From Kribbella steppae (lineage in GTDB: Bacteria; Actinomycetota; Actinomycetes; Propionibacteriales; Kribbellaceae): a stretch of 64,000 nucleotides of DNA. The stretch's first letter is position 1, and each line of letters begins with the position of its first letter. A program made the translations under genes and the position numbers. The DNA lies in assembly GCF_004342025.1 (NCBI RefSeq), contig NZ_SLWN01000007.1:339709-403708 (forward strand), read 5' to 3'. Positions 23,675 to 31,895 of the stretch are shown piece by piece. Under the pieces are notes generated by a model. That model did not search any database. It had not been told where the DNA came from and worked only from the letters and a program-made list of their open reading frames with translations.

Positions 23675-24289
23675 TCAGCCGGCCAGGTAGATCGACTGGG
23701 TGGCGCGGTTGATGACGGCGCCGAGGTCCTTGCGGTCCTTGGTGGTGCCGGCGACGGTGATCTCGATGTTCGCGGTCTTGTTACCCCAGAAGCCGATGTA
23801 CCGGGTGGCGACCCAGCGGGTGGTGTTGCCGCTGCGGTAGGTGTAGACGATCGTGCTGACCGTCAGCCGGCCCTGTCCGCTGGTCGACTTCATCACCACG
23901 GTCGAGGTACCGACGACCTTCAGTCCGCGGGTGCCCTTCAGCGCGGCCTGCTTCTTCCTGAGCGCGGTCGCCGTACTGACCTTGCCGCCGGTCGTCAGGT
24001 CGAATCGGACCATCCGGTTCCGGGCCGGGTCCAGGAACCGGGCCTTACCGATGCCCAAGGCAACGTGACGCCACGTCTTCGGCAGCTCGGCGCTGGCTGG
24101 CAGCCGTCCTGGCCGAAGCAGTCGAAGTTGCGCCGGACGAAGGTGATCTTGCCCCGACTGGGTGCTCGCGGCAACGGTGTGCCCGCTCGACTGCTGGCTC
24201 GTGGTCGTGCTTGCCATGCTGGGCAGGATGCCTGCCAGCAGCAGTCCCCCGGCACCGATCGCCGCTGCCAATACTGCGCGTCGCTTCAT
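23675..24289 (-). CDS. Secreted protein of unknown function with a compensated frameshift
   Basis: A 204-residue exported protein with an N-terminal signal (MKRRAVLAAAIGAGGLLLAGILPSMA, split here as basic, hydrophobic and cleavage parts) and a C-terminal domain of about 130 residues with Lys/Thr-rich beta strands (TIVYTYRSG, WVATRYIGFWG). Start: ATG with GGGGGAG 6 bases upstream. Between about 24094 and 24155 the open frame has very low third-position GC, while the neighbouring frame has nearly all G/C and reads GKITFVRRNFDCFGQDGCQ. An inserted G in the run at 24152-24155 and a lost base near 24095 would explain this. The domain is not recognised. Confidence 0.7.
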   Translation of the reverse strand: MKRRAVLAAAIGAGGLLLAGILPSMASTTTSQQSSGHTVAASTQSGQDHLRPAQLRLLRPGRLPASAELPKTWRHVALGIGKARFLDPARNRMVRFDLTTGGKVSTATALRKKQAALKGTRGLKVVGTSTVVMKSTSGQGRLTVSTIVYTYRSGNTTRWVATRYIGFWGNKTANIEITVAGTTKDRKDLGAVINRATQSIYLAG

Positions 24290-24392
24290 GACGACTCCCC
24301 CTGTGATCAACGATTCCAACGATCTGAGAGATGCTGGCTCGCACCGTTTGGTTGGGCAGAGATCGAGTCGTAACAGAGTCGCCAGCGGCAGG

Positions 24393-24587
24393 TCAGACCT
24401 CGGCGCGTTCCCCGGTCTGCGCGTCGCGACTGGGGAGGTCACCAAGGTCTGCGTCCCAGTCGTCGTGCTCGTCGTCCAGGAGAGTTGCCTCGTTGCGGCG
24501 GGCGATGCGGATGAAGGCGATGATCAGCAGGATCGGGCCGAGCACCATCGCGGTCTCGGGGATCCCGCCCATGTGCAAGGCGATCAT
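24393..24587 (-). CDS. Small single-pass membrane protein
   Basis: A 64-residue protein with one membrane helix (about residues 12-25, TAMVLGPILLIIAFIRIARR, basic after the helix) and an acidic cytoplasmic tail (LLDDEHDDWDADLGD). Its ATG overlaps the stop of the upstream membrane protein (ATGA), so it is almost certainly made with it, and it may be an accessory subunit. Confidence 0.75.
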   Translation of the reverse strand: MIALHMGGIPETAMVLGPILLIIAFIRIARRNEATLLDDEHDDWDADLGDLPSRDAQTGERAEV

Positions 24588-25900
24588 GATGCCGTCACCA
24601 ACGCGATCCCGCCGGCGGTGAAGGCGACCATCGCGGCCAGCATCGGGTACTGCGCCCGCCGCAACTGCCGGCGCCGGAACAGCTCGGCAGCGCGATCGTG
24701 CGCGGACACGACCCCAAGTACGTGTCCGAGCACGATCGCACCGATCTGGACCCCCGCGATCACACCGGTGCCGAGGAACGCGTAGTCGATCCGCGTCCCG
24801 CCGATCCCGAGCAGATCCCACCCGCGTCCAAATGGATCGGTCGCGAGCAGCACGCCCTCCTGGCCCTGGAACATCGCGAACGAGAAGTAGTGCGCCACGG
24901 CGTACCCGATCGCGATCGGCACCAGCGAATGCACGAACGCGCCCGGCAGCCCGGCCCGCCCGACGGCGCCGGGTCGTACTCGCGCCACCCCGGTTGTCCG
25001 CGCCGCGAGTACGAAGAGCACCGACACGATCGCGACCGATGTGATCAGACCGAGCGTGTGTACGACGATATGCTGCGTCCTACTGAGGTCGCCGGTCAGC
25101 TGCGTCCACGCCGACCAACGAGAGATCCCATCGAAAGCCGTTGATCCGAGCAACAAACACAGCAAGCCGACGATGGCTGGTTCCTGCGGGATCGTCGCCA
25201 GACCGGCAAGCGGGTTCCGCAGTACCAGCTGCCCGTCGGCACGCCGGCCCAGCGGACTCAGTCGCGCGAGGACTTCGGCGTACACCTCGAAGCTGTCACC
25301 GATGCGGAACCAGGCCGGTCCATAGACGATGCCTGCGGCAACATTTGCCAGAGCGTAGCCGGTGACGAAGATCGCGACGACGAGCGGTTCGGAGCCCTCC
25401 GGGTACGCGAGCTCCAGCCAGAGGAAGCCAGCTAGCCCGGCGACGGCCGGCCAGTAGGCGATCCCGTCGGGCAGCTTCCGGTACGACGTCCTGTGCACGA
25501 GCCCGGCGATCGTGCGGAACGGGTTGGCGAGTCGCCAGATCGGGCCGCAGAGCAGCGAGAGCGGGATGATGCCGACCCAGATCCACACGTACAGCCAGGT
25601 TGGTGCCGGGTTGAGTGCCGGTGAACTGCTGCCGAACCACGCTGCACCGAGCATCAGCGCAAGCGCCGCCAACCCGGCCAGCTTGAGCACGGATCGGGTC
25701 AGTCGATTGTCGACAACCCGAGTCAGCCGGCGCAGTGACTTACCGGCAGTAACTTCGAACCGCGGCCGCGACCAGAACGCCGCCAGTGCGAAGAACGAGA
25801 CAGCCACCGCGGCACCAGCGGAGTAGATCGCCAGCCACAGCGGTACCGGCAGGTCGCCGCGACCACCGATCCCGTGCAGCGGAATCAGCAGTTCCACCAC
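24584..25900 (-). CDS. Multi-pass membrane protein of unknown function
   Basis: A 438-residue protein with about 10-11 hydrophobic segments. Conserved-looking stretches are WIGVGIIPLSLLCGPIWRLANPFR-like (residues 105-130, with charged Arg at the membrane edge), GPAWFRIGDSFEVYAEVLARLSPLG, and FGRGWDLLG. Similar actinobacterial proteins sometimes carry misleading enzyme names such as fenitrothion hydrolase; I see no hydrolase motif. GTG start with GGAGG upstream. It lies 54 bases downstream of the monooxygenase gene and is coupled to the 64-residue protein. The spacer holds GTTACATT half-sites like the MerR dyad at 16.9 kb. Confidence 0.75.
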   Translation of the reverse strand: MVELLIPLHGIGGRGDLPVPLWLAIYSAGAAVAVSFFALAAFWSRPRFEVTAGKSLRRLTRVVDNRLTRSVLKLAGLAALALMLGAAWFGSSSPALNPAPTWLYVWIWVGIIPLSLLCGPIWRLANPFRTIAGLVHRTSYRKLPDGIAYWPAVAGLAGFLWLELAYPEGSEPLVVAIFVTGYALANVAAGIVYGPAWFRIGDSFEVYAEVLARLSPLGRRADGQLVLRNPLAGLATIPQEPAIVGLLCLLLGSTAFDGISRWSAWTQLTGDLSRTQHIVVHTLGLITSVAIVSVLFVLAARTTGVARVRPGAVGRAGLPGAFVHSLVPIAIGYAVAHYFSFAMFQGQEGVLLATDPFGRGWDLLGIGGTRIDYAFLGTGVIAGVQIGAIVLGHVLGVVSAHDRAAELFRRRQLRRAQYPMLAAMVAFTAGGIALVTAS

Positions 25901-25954
25901 GGCACCGCCTCCGATCGCCGACTATCTGACCGATCGAATGTAACACGCTCGATG

Positions 25955-27418
25955 TCACATAGCGAGAGTCTGATACTCCTCGGGATCGAACTGCCTGGTC
26001 AGCTGCCGGAACCGGAAGGTGAACGACGGCCAGATGGTGGTGTTGCGGCCCTCTGAGTCCAGGTACCAACTGGTGCAGCCGCCGCGGGTCCAGACCGTGT
26101 TCCGCATCGACGACCGGACGCCGTCGACGAACGCGCGCTGCACCTCCGGCCGGACCTCGACCTGCCGCAGCCCGTCAGCGTCCATCGTCTTCAGCGCATC
26201 CAGGATGTAGGCGATCTGCGACTCGATCATGAACACCATCGAGCTGTGCCCGAGCCCGGTGTTCGGGCCAATCAGCATGAAGAAGTTCGGGAAGCCGGAG
26301 ACCGCCGTACCGAGATGTGCCTCCATCCCGTCCGACCAGGCCTCGCGCAGGGAGACGCCGTCCCGACCGTGGACCATGTCCATCACCGGCAGGTCGGTGA
26401 CCCGGAACCCGGTGCCGTAGATGATCGTGTCGACCTCGTGCTTCACGCCGTCCTCGGTGACGATCCCGGTCGGGGTCACCTCCGCGATCCGATCAGTGAT
26501 CACATCGACATTGGGCTGCGCGATCGCCGGGTAGTAGTCGTCGGAGATCAGCACGCGCTTGCAGCCGAGGGTGAAGTCCGGCGTCAGCTTGGCCCGCAGC
26601 AGCGGGTCGCGGATCTGCCGCTCGAGGTGCTTCTCGGCAACCTTCTGCGCTTGCTTCATGATCGCCGGCAACTTGGCGAAGCCAAGGACCATCGACTCAC
26701 GACCCCAGTAGATACCGGCCCGGATCGCCTTCTGAGCCAGGGGAAAACGGCGGAAGACCGCCTTCTCCACCTCGGTGATTTTGCGGTCCGGCCGAGGCAT
26801 CACCCATGGCGGGGTGCGCTGGAACAGGTGCAGTTCCTCGACCTCGGGCTGGATCGCGGGCACGAACTGGATCGCCGACGCACCCGTCCCGATCACCGCC
26901 ACCTTGCGACCACTGAGGTCGACGTCGTGGTCCCACTGCGCCGAGTGGAAGACGTCACCCTCGAACGATTCGATCCCTTGCAGCTTCGGATACGACGGTT
27001 CCGCGAGCGGGCCCATCCCGGAGAGCAGCAACTGGGCGGTGAACTCACCCTGGCTGGTGCGGATCCGCCACTGGCCGTCCTCCCAGTCCGCCTTCTCGAC
27101 CGCGTGGCCGAAGCGGATGTGCCGGCGGATCCCGAACCGGTCGGTGACGTTGCGGAGGTAGTCCTCGATCTCGGGTTGCGGCGAGAACGTCGACGACCAC
27201 TCCGGGTTCGGCGCGAAGGAGAACGAGTACAGGTGCGACGGCACATCACAGCGGCAGCCCGGGTAGGTGTTGTCCCGCCAGGTCCCGCCGACGTCGTGCG
27301 CCCGCTCCAGTACGACGAAGTCGTCGTACCCGGCCTGTTTGAGCCGGATGGCCATCCCGATCCCGGCAAAACCGGTGCCGACCACGACGATCCGGTGGTG
27401 ACTGCTCTCCTGCGTCAT
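25955..27418 (-). CDS. FAD-dependent monooxygenase of the Baeyer-Villiger type
   Basis: A 487-residue flavoenzyme using NADPH and O2 to oxidise ketones (or other soft substrates). The FAD Rossmann motif GTGFAGIG lies at about 14-21, followed by GGTWRDNTYPGCRCDVPSHLYSFSF. The class fingerprint is FEGDVFHSAQWDHD (FxGxxxHxxxW-D). A second Rossmann motif is VIGTGASAIQFVP, and YGTGFRVTDLP is near the C-terminal third. It is divergent from a TetR gene across a clear dyad operator, so expression is probably induced by the substrate. The membrane protein pair may be downstream in the same transcript. Confidence 0.93.
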   Translation of the reverse strand: MTQESSHHRIVVVGTGFAGIGMAIRLKQAGYDDFVVLERAHDVGGTWRDNTYPGCRCDVPSHLYSFSFAPNPEWSSTFSPQPEIEDYLRNVTDRFGIRRHIRFGHAVEKADWEDGQWRIRTSQGEFTAQLLLSGMGPLAEPSYPKLQGIESFEGDVFHSAQWDHDVDLSGRKVAVIGTGASAIQFVPAIQPEVEELHLFQRTPPWVMPRPDRKITEVEKAVFRRFPLAQKAIRAGIYWGRESMVLGFAKLPAIMKQAQKVAEKHLERQIRDPLLRAKLTPDFTLGCKRVLISDDYYPAIAQPNVDVITDRIAEVTPTGIVTEDGVKHEVDTIIYGTGFRVTDLPVMDMVHGRDGVSLREAWSDGMEAHLGTAVSGFPNFFMLIGPNTGLGHSSMVFMIESQIAYILDALKTMDADGLRQVEVRPEVQRAFVDGVRSSMRNTVWTRGGCTSWYLDSEGRNTTIWPSFTFRFRQLTRQFDPEEYQTLAM

Positions 27419-27443
27419 CGCGGTCCTCCAGCCTGCCGAGCGG

Positions 27444-27471
27444 AACTTACTCGGAGTAAGTTACTCGGAGT
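27444..27471. promoter_or_regulatory. TetR operator AACTTACTCGGAGTAAGTT and adjoining half-copy
   Basis: A perfect 9-1-9 palindrome (27444-27462) followed at once by a second ACTCGGAGT core (27463-27471). Both sit in the 70-base spacer between the monooxygenase and TetR starts, so one repressor could shut both promoters. Confidence 0.85.
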
Positions 27472-27488
27472 CAGTTAGGCTCTGCAAG

Positions 27489-28436
27489 GTGACCTCCCCC
27501 ACGCACAACGCACGCCCAACCACAGAAACCGCCCCTCCGAAGCCGACCCCAGAGGCACCCGGACAGGCTGGCGTGTCCTCTGCAACGGGCGCGAGCGCGG
27601 GCGAGGGTGCGCGGGCCAACGCCGCACCCGGGGCGGGTGTACCGGCGGGTGGCGTCGCGCCTGTAGGTGGAGCGCCGAGCGAAGGCACGCCGGCGGGAGC
27701 CACACCCGCGGAGGCAGCCTCGGCGGGCGCCACACCTACGGAGGCAGGCGCCACACCTGGGGAGGCAGCGGCGGCGGCGGGCGTCGGACCTGGGGAGGGT
27801 GTGGCGGGTGGGGGTGTGCCGGTGAAGCGGCGGCGGGATCGGCGCGCGCGGGAACGGGAGATCTTGGAGGCGGCGGAGCGGATCTTCGGGGAGCGTGGGT
27901 ATCAGGGCACGTCGATGGACGACGTGGCTGCCCAGGTCGGGGTGTCGAAGCCGCTGATCTACCAGTACTACGGCTCCAAGGACGGGCTGTTCCTCGCCTG
28001 CCTCGCTCGGCTCCGCATCCAGTTGCTCGACACGGTGTCCGACGCGGTAATGGCCGCGCCGGACGCGGAGGACGCGCTGTACGCCGGCTTCGTCGCGTGG
28101 TTCGAGTTCCTCGACGACCACCCGCAGGCGTGGTCGGTCCTGATCGACGAGGGCATGCTCGGCATGAGCCCAGCCGCCGGCCCCGCCGCCGCGGCCACCG
28201 ACGAGGTCCGCGCCGCCTTCATCGAACTCATCGCCGCCATGGTCCGGATGAACCTGCCACCCGGCCGCACCGCCGACGAGGACGAGATCCAGATCGTCGC
28301 CCAATCCATCTCCGGCGCCACCGAACGCCTGGCCATCTGGCGCAGCCGCATCCCCGCACCACCCTCCCCCGAGAAGGTCGCCAGAACCCTCCAAGACCTC
28401 CTCTGGCAAGGCCTCCAAACCCTCCGCAACACCTAA
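27489..28436 (+). CDS. TetR-family transcriptional regulator with a long low-complexity N-terminus
   Basis: The helix-turn-helix (REREILEAAERIFGERGYQGTS, then MDDVAAQVGVSKPLIYQYYGSKDGLF) starts only at residue 120 and is followed by a normal ligand-binding domain. The first 109 residues are almost pure Ala/Gly/Pro/Thr/Glu with repeats of GATPAEAASA. Their third-position GC is visibly lower than in the rest of the gene. A GTG at 27816, with GGGGAGGG and GGTGGG upstream, would give a 206-residue protein of normal TetR length and may be the true start. It probably represses itself and the monooxygenase. Confidence 0.88.
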   Translation: MTSPTHNARPTTETAPPKPTPEAPGQAGVSSATGASAGEGARANAAPGAGVPAGGVAPVGGAPSEGTPAGATPAEAASAGATPTEAGATPGEAAAAAGVGPGEGVAGGGVPVKRRRDRRAREREILEAAERIFGERGYQGTSMDDVAAQVGVSKPLIYQYYGSKDGLFLACLARLRIQLLDTVSDAVMAAPDAEDALYAGFVAWFEFLDDHPQAWSVLIDEGMLGMSPAAGPAAAATDEVRAAFIELIAAMVRMNLPPGRTADEDEIQIVAQSISGATERLAIWRSRIPAPPSPEKVARTLQDLLWQGLQTLRNT

Positions 28437-28740
28437 CCCACCCAGCCCACACGCCCGGCTATCGCACAGTCGCGAAGCCGAAGCCGACCAGCTCCGGTGC
28501 GAGGCTCGTCGGGCCGGTATCAACGTGACACCGCGATGGCGATCGAGGGCCTACTCGCGCCACTCGCCGCACTCGTCTGGGGGCCTCCTTCGTCGTCCCC
28601 CCACCCACCCTCGTTCGCGCGCGCCTGCCGTGTCCTGCTCCGGCGTCGCGCCGTACGCCGCCCACCCGCACCCACCACCGGCCACCCGCGACGCTCAGAC
28701 CCCGAGCAAACTGTCGATGCTTACCGGCATGCTCGGGCCC
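28437..28740. other. Intergenic region without recognised features
   Basis: About 300 bases between the TetR stop and the Nudix start. The short open frames show no ribosome-binding site or recognisable protein. ATGs at 28717 and 28729 are in frame with the Nudix gene and could be its start. I see no terminator or operator. Confidence 0.5.
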
Positions 28741-29202
28741 ATGTCGATTCCCAGAGCCGTCGCAGTCGTCCTCGATACCGGGAAGGTACTCGTCATCAAG
28801 CGGTACCTGCGACACCGTCAGGCCATCGACTGCGTGATGTGTGAGGCCGCCGGCGAGGTTGGGCCCGACTGCAGAGGTCATCACTACGCGGTCCTGCCCG
28901 GTGGGCATGTCGAGCCAGGCGAGACTGCGGAGGAGGCCGCTCTACGCGAGCTCGACGAAGAGACGACTCTCTCGGCCAAGATCGATCGACTGCTCTGGAC
29001 CGGCTCGCACAACGGGAGGCCCGCCCACTACTTCCTGATGGCGGACGTGCAAGGTACGGCCGAGCTGTCCGGCGACGAAGCAGCTGCCAACTGTCAGGAC
29101 AACAGCTTTGAACTGCTCTGGGCTGATCTGCACGCCCTTGAAGCACACCGCATCCACCCAACCGAGATCGGAGCACGCCTCCCCGACCTCATAGACGCCT
29201 GA
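28741..29202 (+). CDS. Nudix hydrolase
   Basis: A 153-residue hydrolase of nucleoside diphosphates linked to another moiety. The Nudix box is clear at about residues 56-78: GGHVEPGETAEEAALRELDEE, in which the Gly near the end of the consensus is replaced by Thr. Two Cys pairs (CVMCEAAG and PDCRGH) before the box suggest a bound metal or a specificity loop. No start has a good ribosome-binding site; ATG at 28741 is chosen because the fold begins directly after it. It stands alone between TetR and the toxin-antitoxin pair. Confidence 0.85.
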   Translation: MSIPRAVAVVLDTGKVLVIKRYLRHRQAIDCVMCEAAGEVGPDCRGHHYAVLPGGHVEPGETAEEAALRELDEETTLSAKIDRLLWTGSHNGRPAHYFLMADVQGTAELSGDEAAANCQDNSFELLWADLHALEAHRIHPTEIGARLPDLIDA

Positions 29203-29278
29203 GCTCCCCCACATAGACCGCGCTGACACGTCGGGGCCCCTCGGCAACGATTCGATGAATCTGTATATCCACCTCTGT

Positions 29279-29296
29279 GGGCGTATATATACGCCC
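29279..29296. promoter_or_regulatory. Palindromic operator GGGCGTATATATACGCCC
   Basis: A perfect 18-base palindrome with a TATATA core that could include the -10 element, ending 16 bases before the antitoxin ATG. Toxin-antitoxin operons are usually repressed by the complex binding such a site. Confidence 0.75.
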
Positions 29297-29312
29297 AGAT
29301 ATCGTCGTACGC

Positions 29313-29522
29313 ATGAAAACGGTGATCGACGTGGATGACGAGGCGCTGGCGCTGGCGGCGAAGGAGTTGGGGACAGTGACGAAGAAGGACACGGTGAACG
29401 CTGCCCTCGAGTTCGTGGCCAGACGGCGCCAACGGATCGAGGCGCTGTTGGACGACCCGTACGCGTTCGGTGTCGGTCCGGACATCGACGACCCGGAGGT
29501 CATGCGCGGGGCGCGCCGTTGA
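29313..29522 (+). CDS. VapB-type antitoxin
   Basis: A 69-residue protein. The N-terminal MKTVIDVDDEALALAAKELG then TVTKKDTVNAALE is the ribbon-helix-helix form typical of VapB proteins paired with PIN toxins. The C-terminal tail (ALLDDPYAFGVGPDIDDPEVM) would wrap the toxin. The ATG fits the fold; a start 12 codons earlier lies in the operator. The toxin starts within its stop codon. Confidence 0.85.
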   Translation: MKTVIDVDDEALALAAKELGTVTKKDTVNAALEFVARRRQRIEALLDDPYAFGVGPDIDDPEVMRGARR

Positions 29523-29953
29523 GCACGGCCCCAGTCGGCAAGCTCTACCTGGTCGACACGTCGGCACATGCGCGAAGCAAGCACCCGGCGGTTCGCTCTG
29601 TCATCGCCGGGCTGATCGTGGACCGGGCCGCCGCCACCTGTGTCACCGTCGATCTGGAGGCCGGCTACTCGGGACGGAACCAGCAGGACGTCAAGACGAT
29701 CGCCGAGCGGAGACGATCGCTGTACGTGAACCTGCCGATGACGGAGTCGGTTGCCGAGCGGGCGCGCGAGGTGCAGCTCCGGATGGCGGCGCGTGGGAAG
29801 CACCGGGCTGCTGGAGTGGTCGACGTCCTGACCGCCGCCGTCGCCGAGCAGCACGGCGCGGTGGTGCTGCATTACGACGCCGACTTCGAGCACATCGCCG
29901 CCGTCACTGGACAGCCCCACCTCTGGGTCGCCCCCCGCGGTTCACTGGACTAG
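29519..29953 (+). CDS. VapC-type PIN-domain ribonuclease toxin
   Basis: A 144-residue PIN nuclease. The four acidic positions appear in order: LVDTSAHAR, TVDLEAGYS, GVVDVLTAA and HYDADFEHIA. Such enzymes cleave tRNA, rRNA or mRNA unless bound by the antitoxin. The TTG start overlaps the antitoxin stop (TTGA), which enforces coupled translation and keeps toxin level low. Confidence 0.88.
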   Translation: MSTAPVGKLYLVDTSAHARSKHPAVRSVIAGLIVDRAAATCVTVDLEAGYSGRNQQDVKTIAERRRSLYVNLPMTESVAERAREVQLRMAARGKHRAAGVVDVLTAAVAEQHGAVVLHYDADFEHIAAVTGQPHLWVAPRGSLD

Positions 29954-30077
29954 GCGTTACTTGGCTGAGCTAGATGGCAGGAGTGTGCCTAGTTGGTCGA
30001 GGGCGGTGTCGGCCTGGTCGAGCATGGTGGTGGCGGTTGCGGGACGACAACCAACCGTTTGAACTAAGTGCAAGACG

Positions 30078-30863
30078 TCAGAACCCCAGCGAACAGACCA
30101 CTGCGCGGTGGTCCGACGGCGTGATGCCGTTGACCGAGTCGCCGGCTGTCGAGGCTTCGGTGACCGTGACCGGGCGGTTGAACATCCCGGGCCGGAAGTA
30201 CACATGGTCGATCCGTTGCCCCAGCAACTCAGGCCCCGCTTCGGCGGGCGCGGTCACCACGGCCGGATCCCCGTCCCCGGCCACCCACGCATCGGTCAGT
30301 ACGTCGGACAACGGCCGCAACAACGGGCTATCCGGCGGGGCGTTCAGATCGCCCGCGACGACAACCGGCAGCGGACCGTCCAACGCCGGATCCGTCGCCA
30401 GCGAAGCTAGCAACGCGGCCTGGGCGAGCCGATCGTCGTTGTACGCCGGGTCGTACTCGAGGCAACCCACCACGACATGCAACGAAGCGACCGGATGCGC
30501 AATCGTCGCCACGACGGCCACCGGGTCGAACGCACGATGCCGAGCAGGCATCTGCACCACGCGCCAGCCGGTGATCTCCCACCGGCTCAGCAACCCGATC
30601 CCCATCTCCACCCCGGCGTCCCGCGGGTCCCGCGCCACGTCCGTGGCCGGCGGGTACGACGGCCCGGCGTACGCACCGTGCAGGCCGAGTTCCGCGCCGA
30701 GCGCAACCACCTGATTCGTTGCCCTGGTCCCCCAAACCTCCTGTAAGGCAACGACATCCGGCGCCACTGCACGCAGGGTCTGCCCGATCACCTCGTGCCG
30801 CGCGACCCACATCGGACCGAACCGCCACCACACGTTCCACGTCATCACCCGCAGCACACCCAT
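30078..30863 (-). CDS. Endonuclease/exonuclease/phosphatase (EEP) family protein
   Basis: A 261-residue hydrolase of the DNase I-like fold, only distantly like the one at 3.1 kb. Motifs: MTWNVWWRFG, VVALQEVWG (metal Glu), VVGCLEYDP, VVAGDLNAPPDSPLLRPL (GDxN), QRIDHVYFRPG and the C-terminal SDHRAVV. No signal peptide is evident. ATG at 30863 is chosen; another ATG six codons in also suits the fold. It may be a nuclease, phosphodiesterase or inositol-phosphate phosphatase. Just downstream (29957-30077) the same strand holds a short tail-like frame that I do not assign. Confidence 0.85.
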   Translation of the reverse strand: MGVLRVMTWNVWWRFGPMWVARHEVIGQTLRAVAPDVVALQEVWGTRATNQVVALGAELGLHGAYAGPSYPPATDVARDPRDAGVEMGIGLLSRWEITGWRVVQMPARHRAFDPVAVVATIAHPVASLHVVVGCLEYDPAYNDDRLAQAALLASLATDPALDGPLPVVVAGDLNAPPDSPLLRPLSDVLTDAWVAGDGDPAVVTAPAEAGPELLGQRIDHVYFRPGMFNRPVTVTEASTAGDSVNGITPSDHRAVVCSLGF

Positions 30864-30995
30864 ACCCCCGCCGTGCCCAGCCCACCGCAACCACAACCCC
30901 GAGAACCGACCCTGAATCCCGGCTGACGGATGTCATGGGTACGTCGTGACGGCCGATCCAGGGGCGGAGCGCCGTACTCGGCGAACCTTTTCGGT

Positions 30996-31895
30996 ATGAC
31001 GACACAGACTGCGGTCAGCCTGAAGGGCGTGACCAAGAAATACGGGGCGGTGCTGGCGGTCGCCGGGGTGGATCTGAGCATCCGGACCGGCGAGGTAGTG
31101 GCGTTGCTGGGTCCGAACGGGGCCGGCAAGTCGACCACGATCGAGATGCTGCTCGGCCTGGTCCGGCCGGACCAGGGCAGCGTCCAGGTGTACGGCGGTA
31201 CGCCCGTCGACGCGATCGCACAGGGCCAGGTCGGGGTGATGCTGCAGAGCGGCGGCATCATCGAGGACGCCAAGGTCGGCGAGCTGGTCAACCTGGTCGC
31301 CGGGCTGCACAACGACCCGATGCCGGTCGCCGAGGCGCTCGACCGGGCCGGGATCGGCGACCTGGCGGACCGGAAGATGAAGGGGCTGTCCGGCGGGCAG
31401 AAGCAGCGGGTGCGGTTCGCGATGGCGATCATCCCGCAGCCCGACCTGATCGTGCTGGACGAGCCGACCACCGGGATGGATGTCGAGGCCCGGCGCGACT
31501 TCTGGGCGTCGATGCACGCCGAGACCGCGCGCGGCCGGACCGTCCTGTTCGCCACCCACTACCTGGAGGAGGCCGACGCGTACGCCGATCGCGTCGTGCT
31601 GATGCGCAACGGCAAGGTCGTTGCCGACGGCACCGCTGCGCAGATCAAGGCGAGCGTGTCCGGCCGCACCATCCGGGCGACCGTACCCGGTGCCGACCTG
31701 GCGACCCTTGCGTCGCTGCCCGGCGTACGCAATGTCGAGACCCGCGGCGACGTGGTGCTGCTGCAGTGTGCGGACTCCGACGACACCCTGCGCTACCTGC
31801 TGGGCAACACCCGAGCCCATGACATCGAAGTGACTTCTGCCGATCTCGAGGACGCCGTCCTGGCGATCGGTGCAGAACAGGAGACTCTGGCATGA
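30996..31895 (+). CDS. ABC transporter ATP-binding protein (DrrA/daunorubicin-type exporter)
   Basis: A 299-residue exporter ATPase. Walker A GPNGAGKST, Q-loop GVMLQSGGI, signature LSGGQKQR, Walker B LIVLDEPTTGMD and the H-loop in FATHYLEEAD are all present, with a DUF4162-like C-terminal domain. It is coupled to the permease (ATGA) and followed by a histidine kinase and response regulator, an arrangement typical for two-component-controlled lipid or drug exporters. ATG preceded by CTTTTCGGT has a poor ribosome-binding site, and the transcript may be leaderless. Confidence 0.93.
   Translation: MTTQTAVSLKGVTKKYGAVLAVAGVDLSIRTGEVVALLGPNGAGKSTTIEMLLGLVRPDQGSVQVYGGTPVDAIAQGQVGVMLQSGGIIEDAKVGELVNLVAGLHNDPMPVAEALDRAGIGDLADRKMKGLSGGQKQRVRFAMAIIPQPDLIVLDEPTTGMDVEARRDFWASMHAETARGRTVLFATHYLEEADAYADRVVLMRNGKVVADGTAAQIKASVSGRTIRATVPGADLATLASLPGVRNVETRGDVVLLQCADSDDTLRYLLGNTRAHDIEVTSADLEDAVLAIGAEQETLA

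Noticed and set aside
23259..23690. Proline/alanine-rich 143-codon frame over the 23.3 kb array
   Set aside because: All frames over the array are open because the repeat lacks stops. There is no ribosome-binding site, and frames are equally repetitive.
29957..30077. Short minus-strand frame ending in a natural-looking TMLDQADTALDQLGTLLPSS tail
   Set aside because: It has no start of its own once the EEP gene is placed, and may be a gene remnant, but there is too little to assign.
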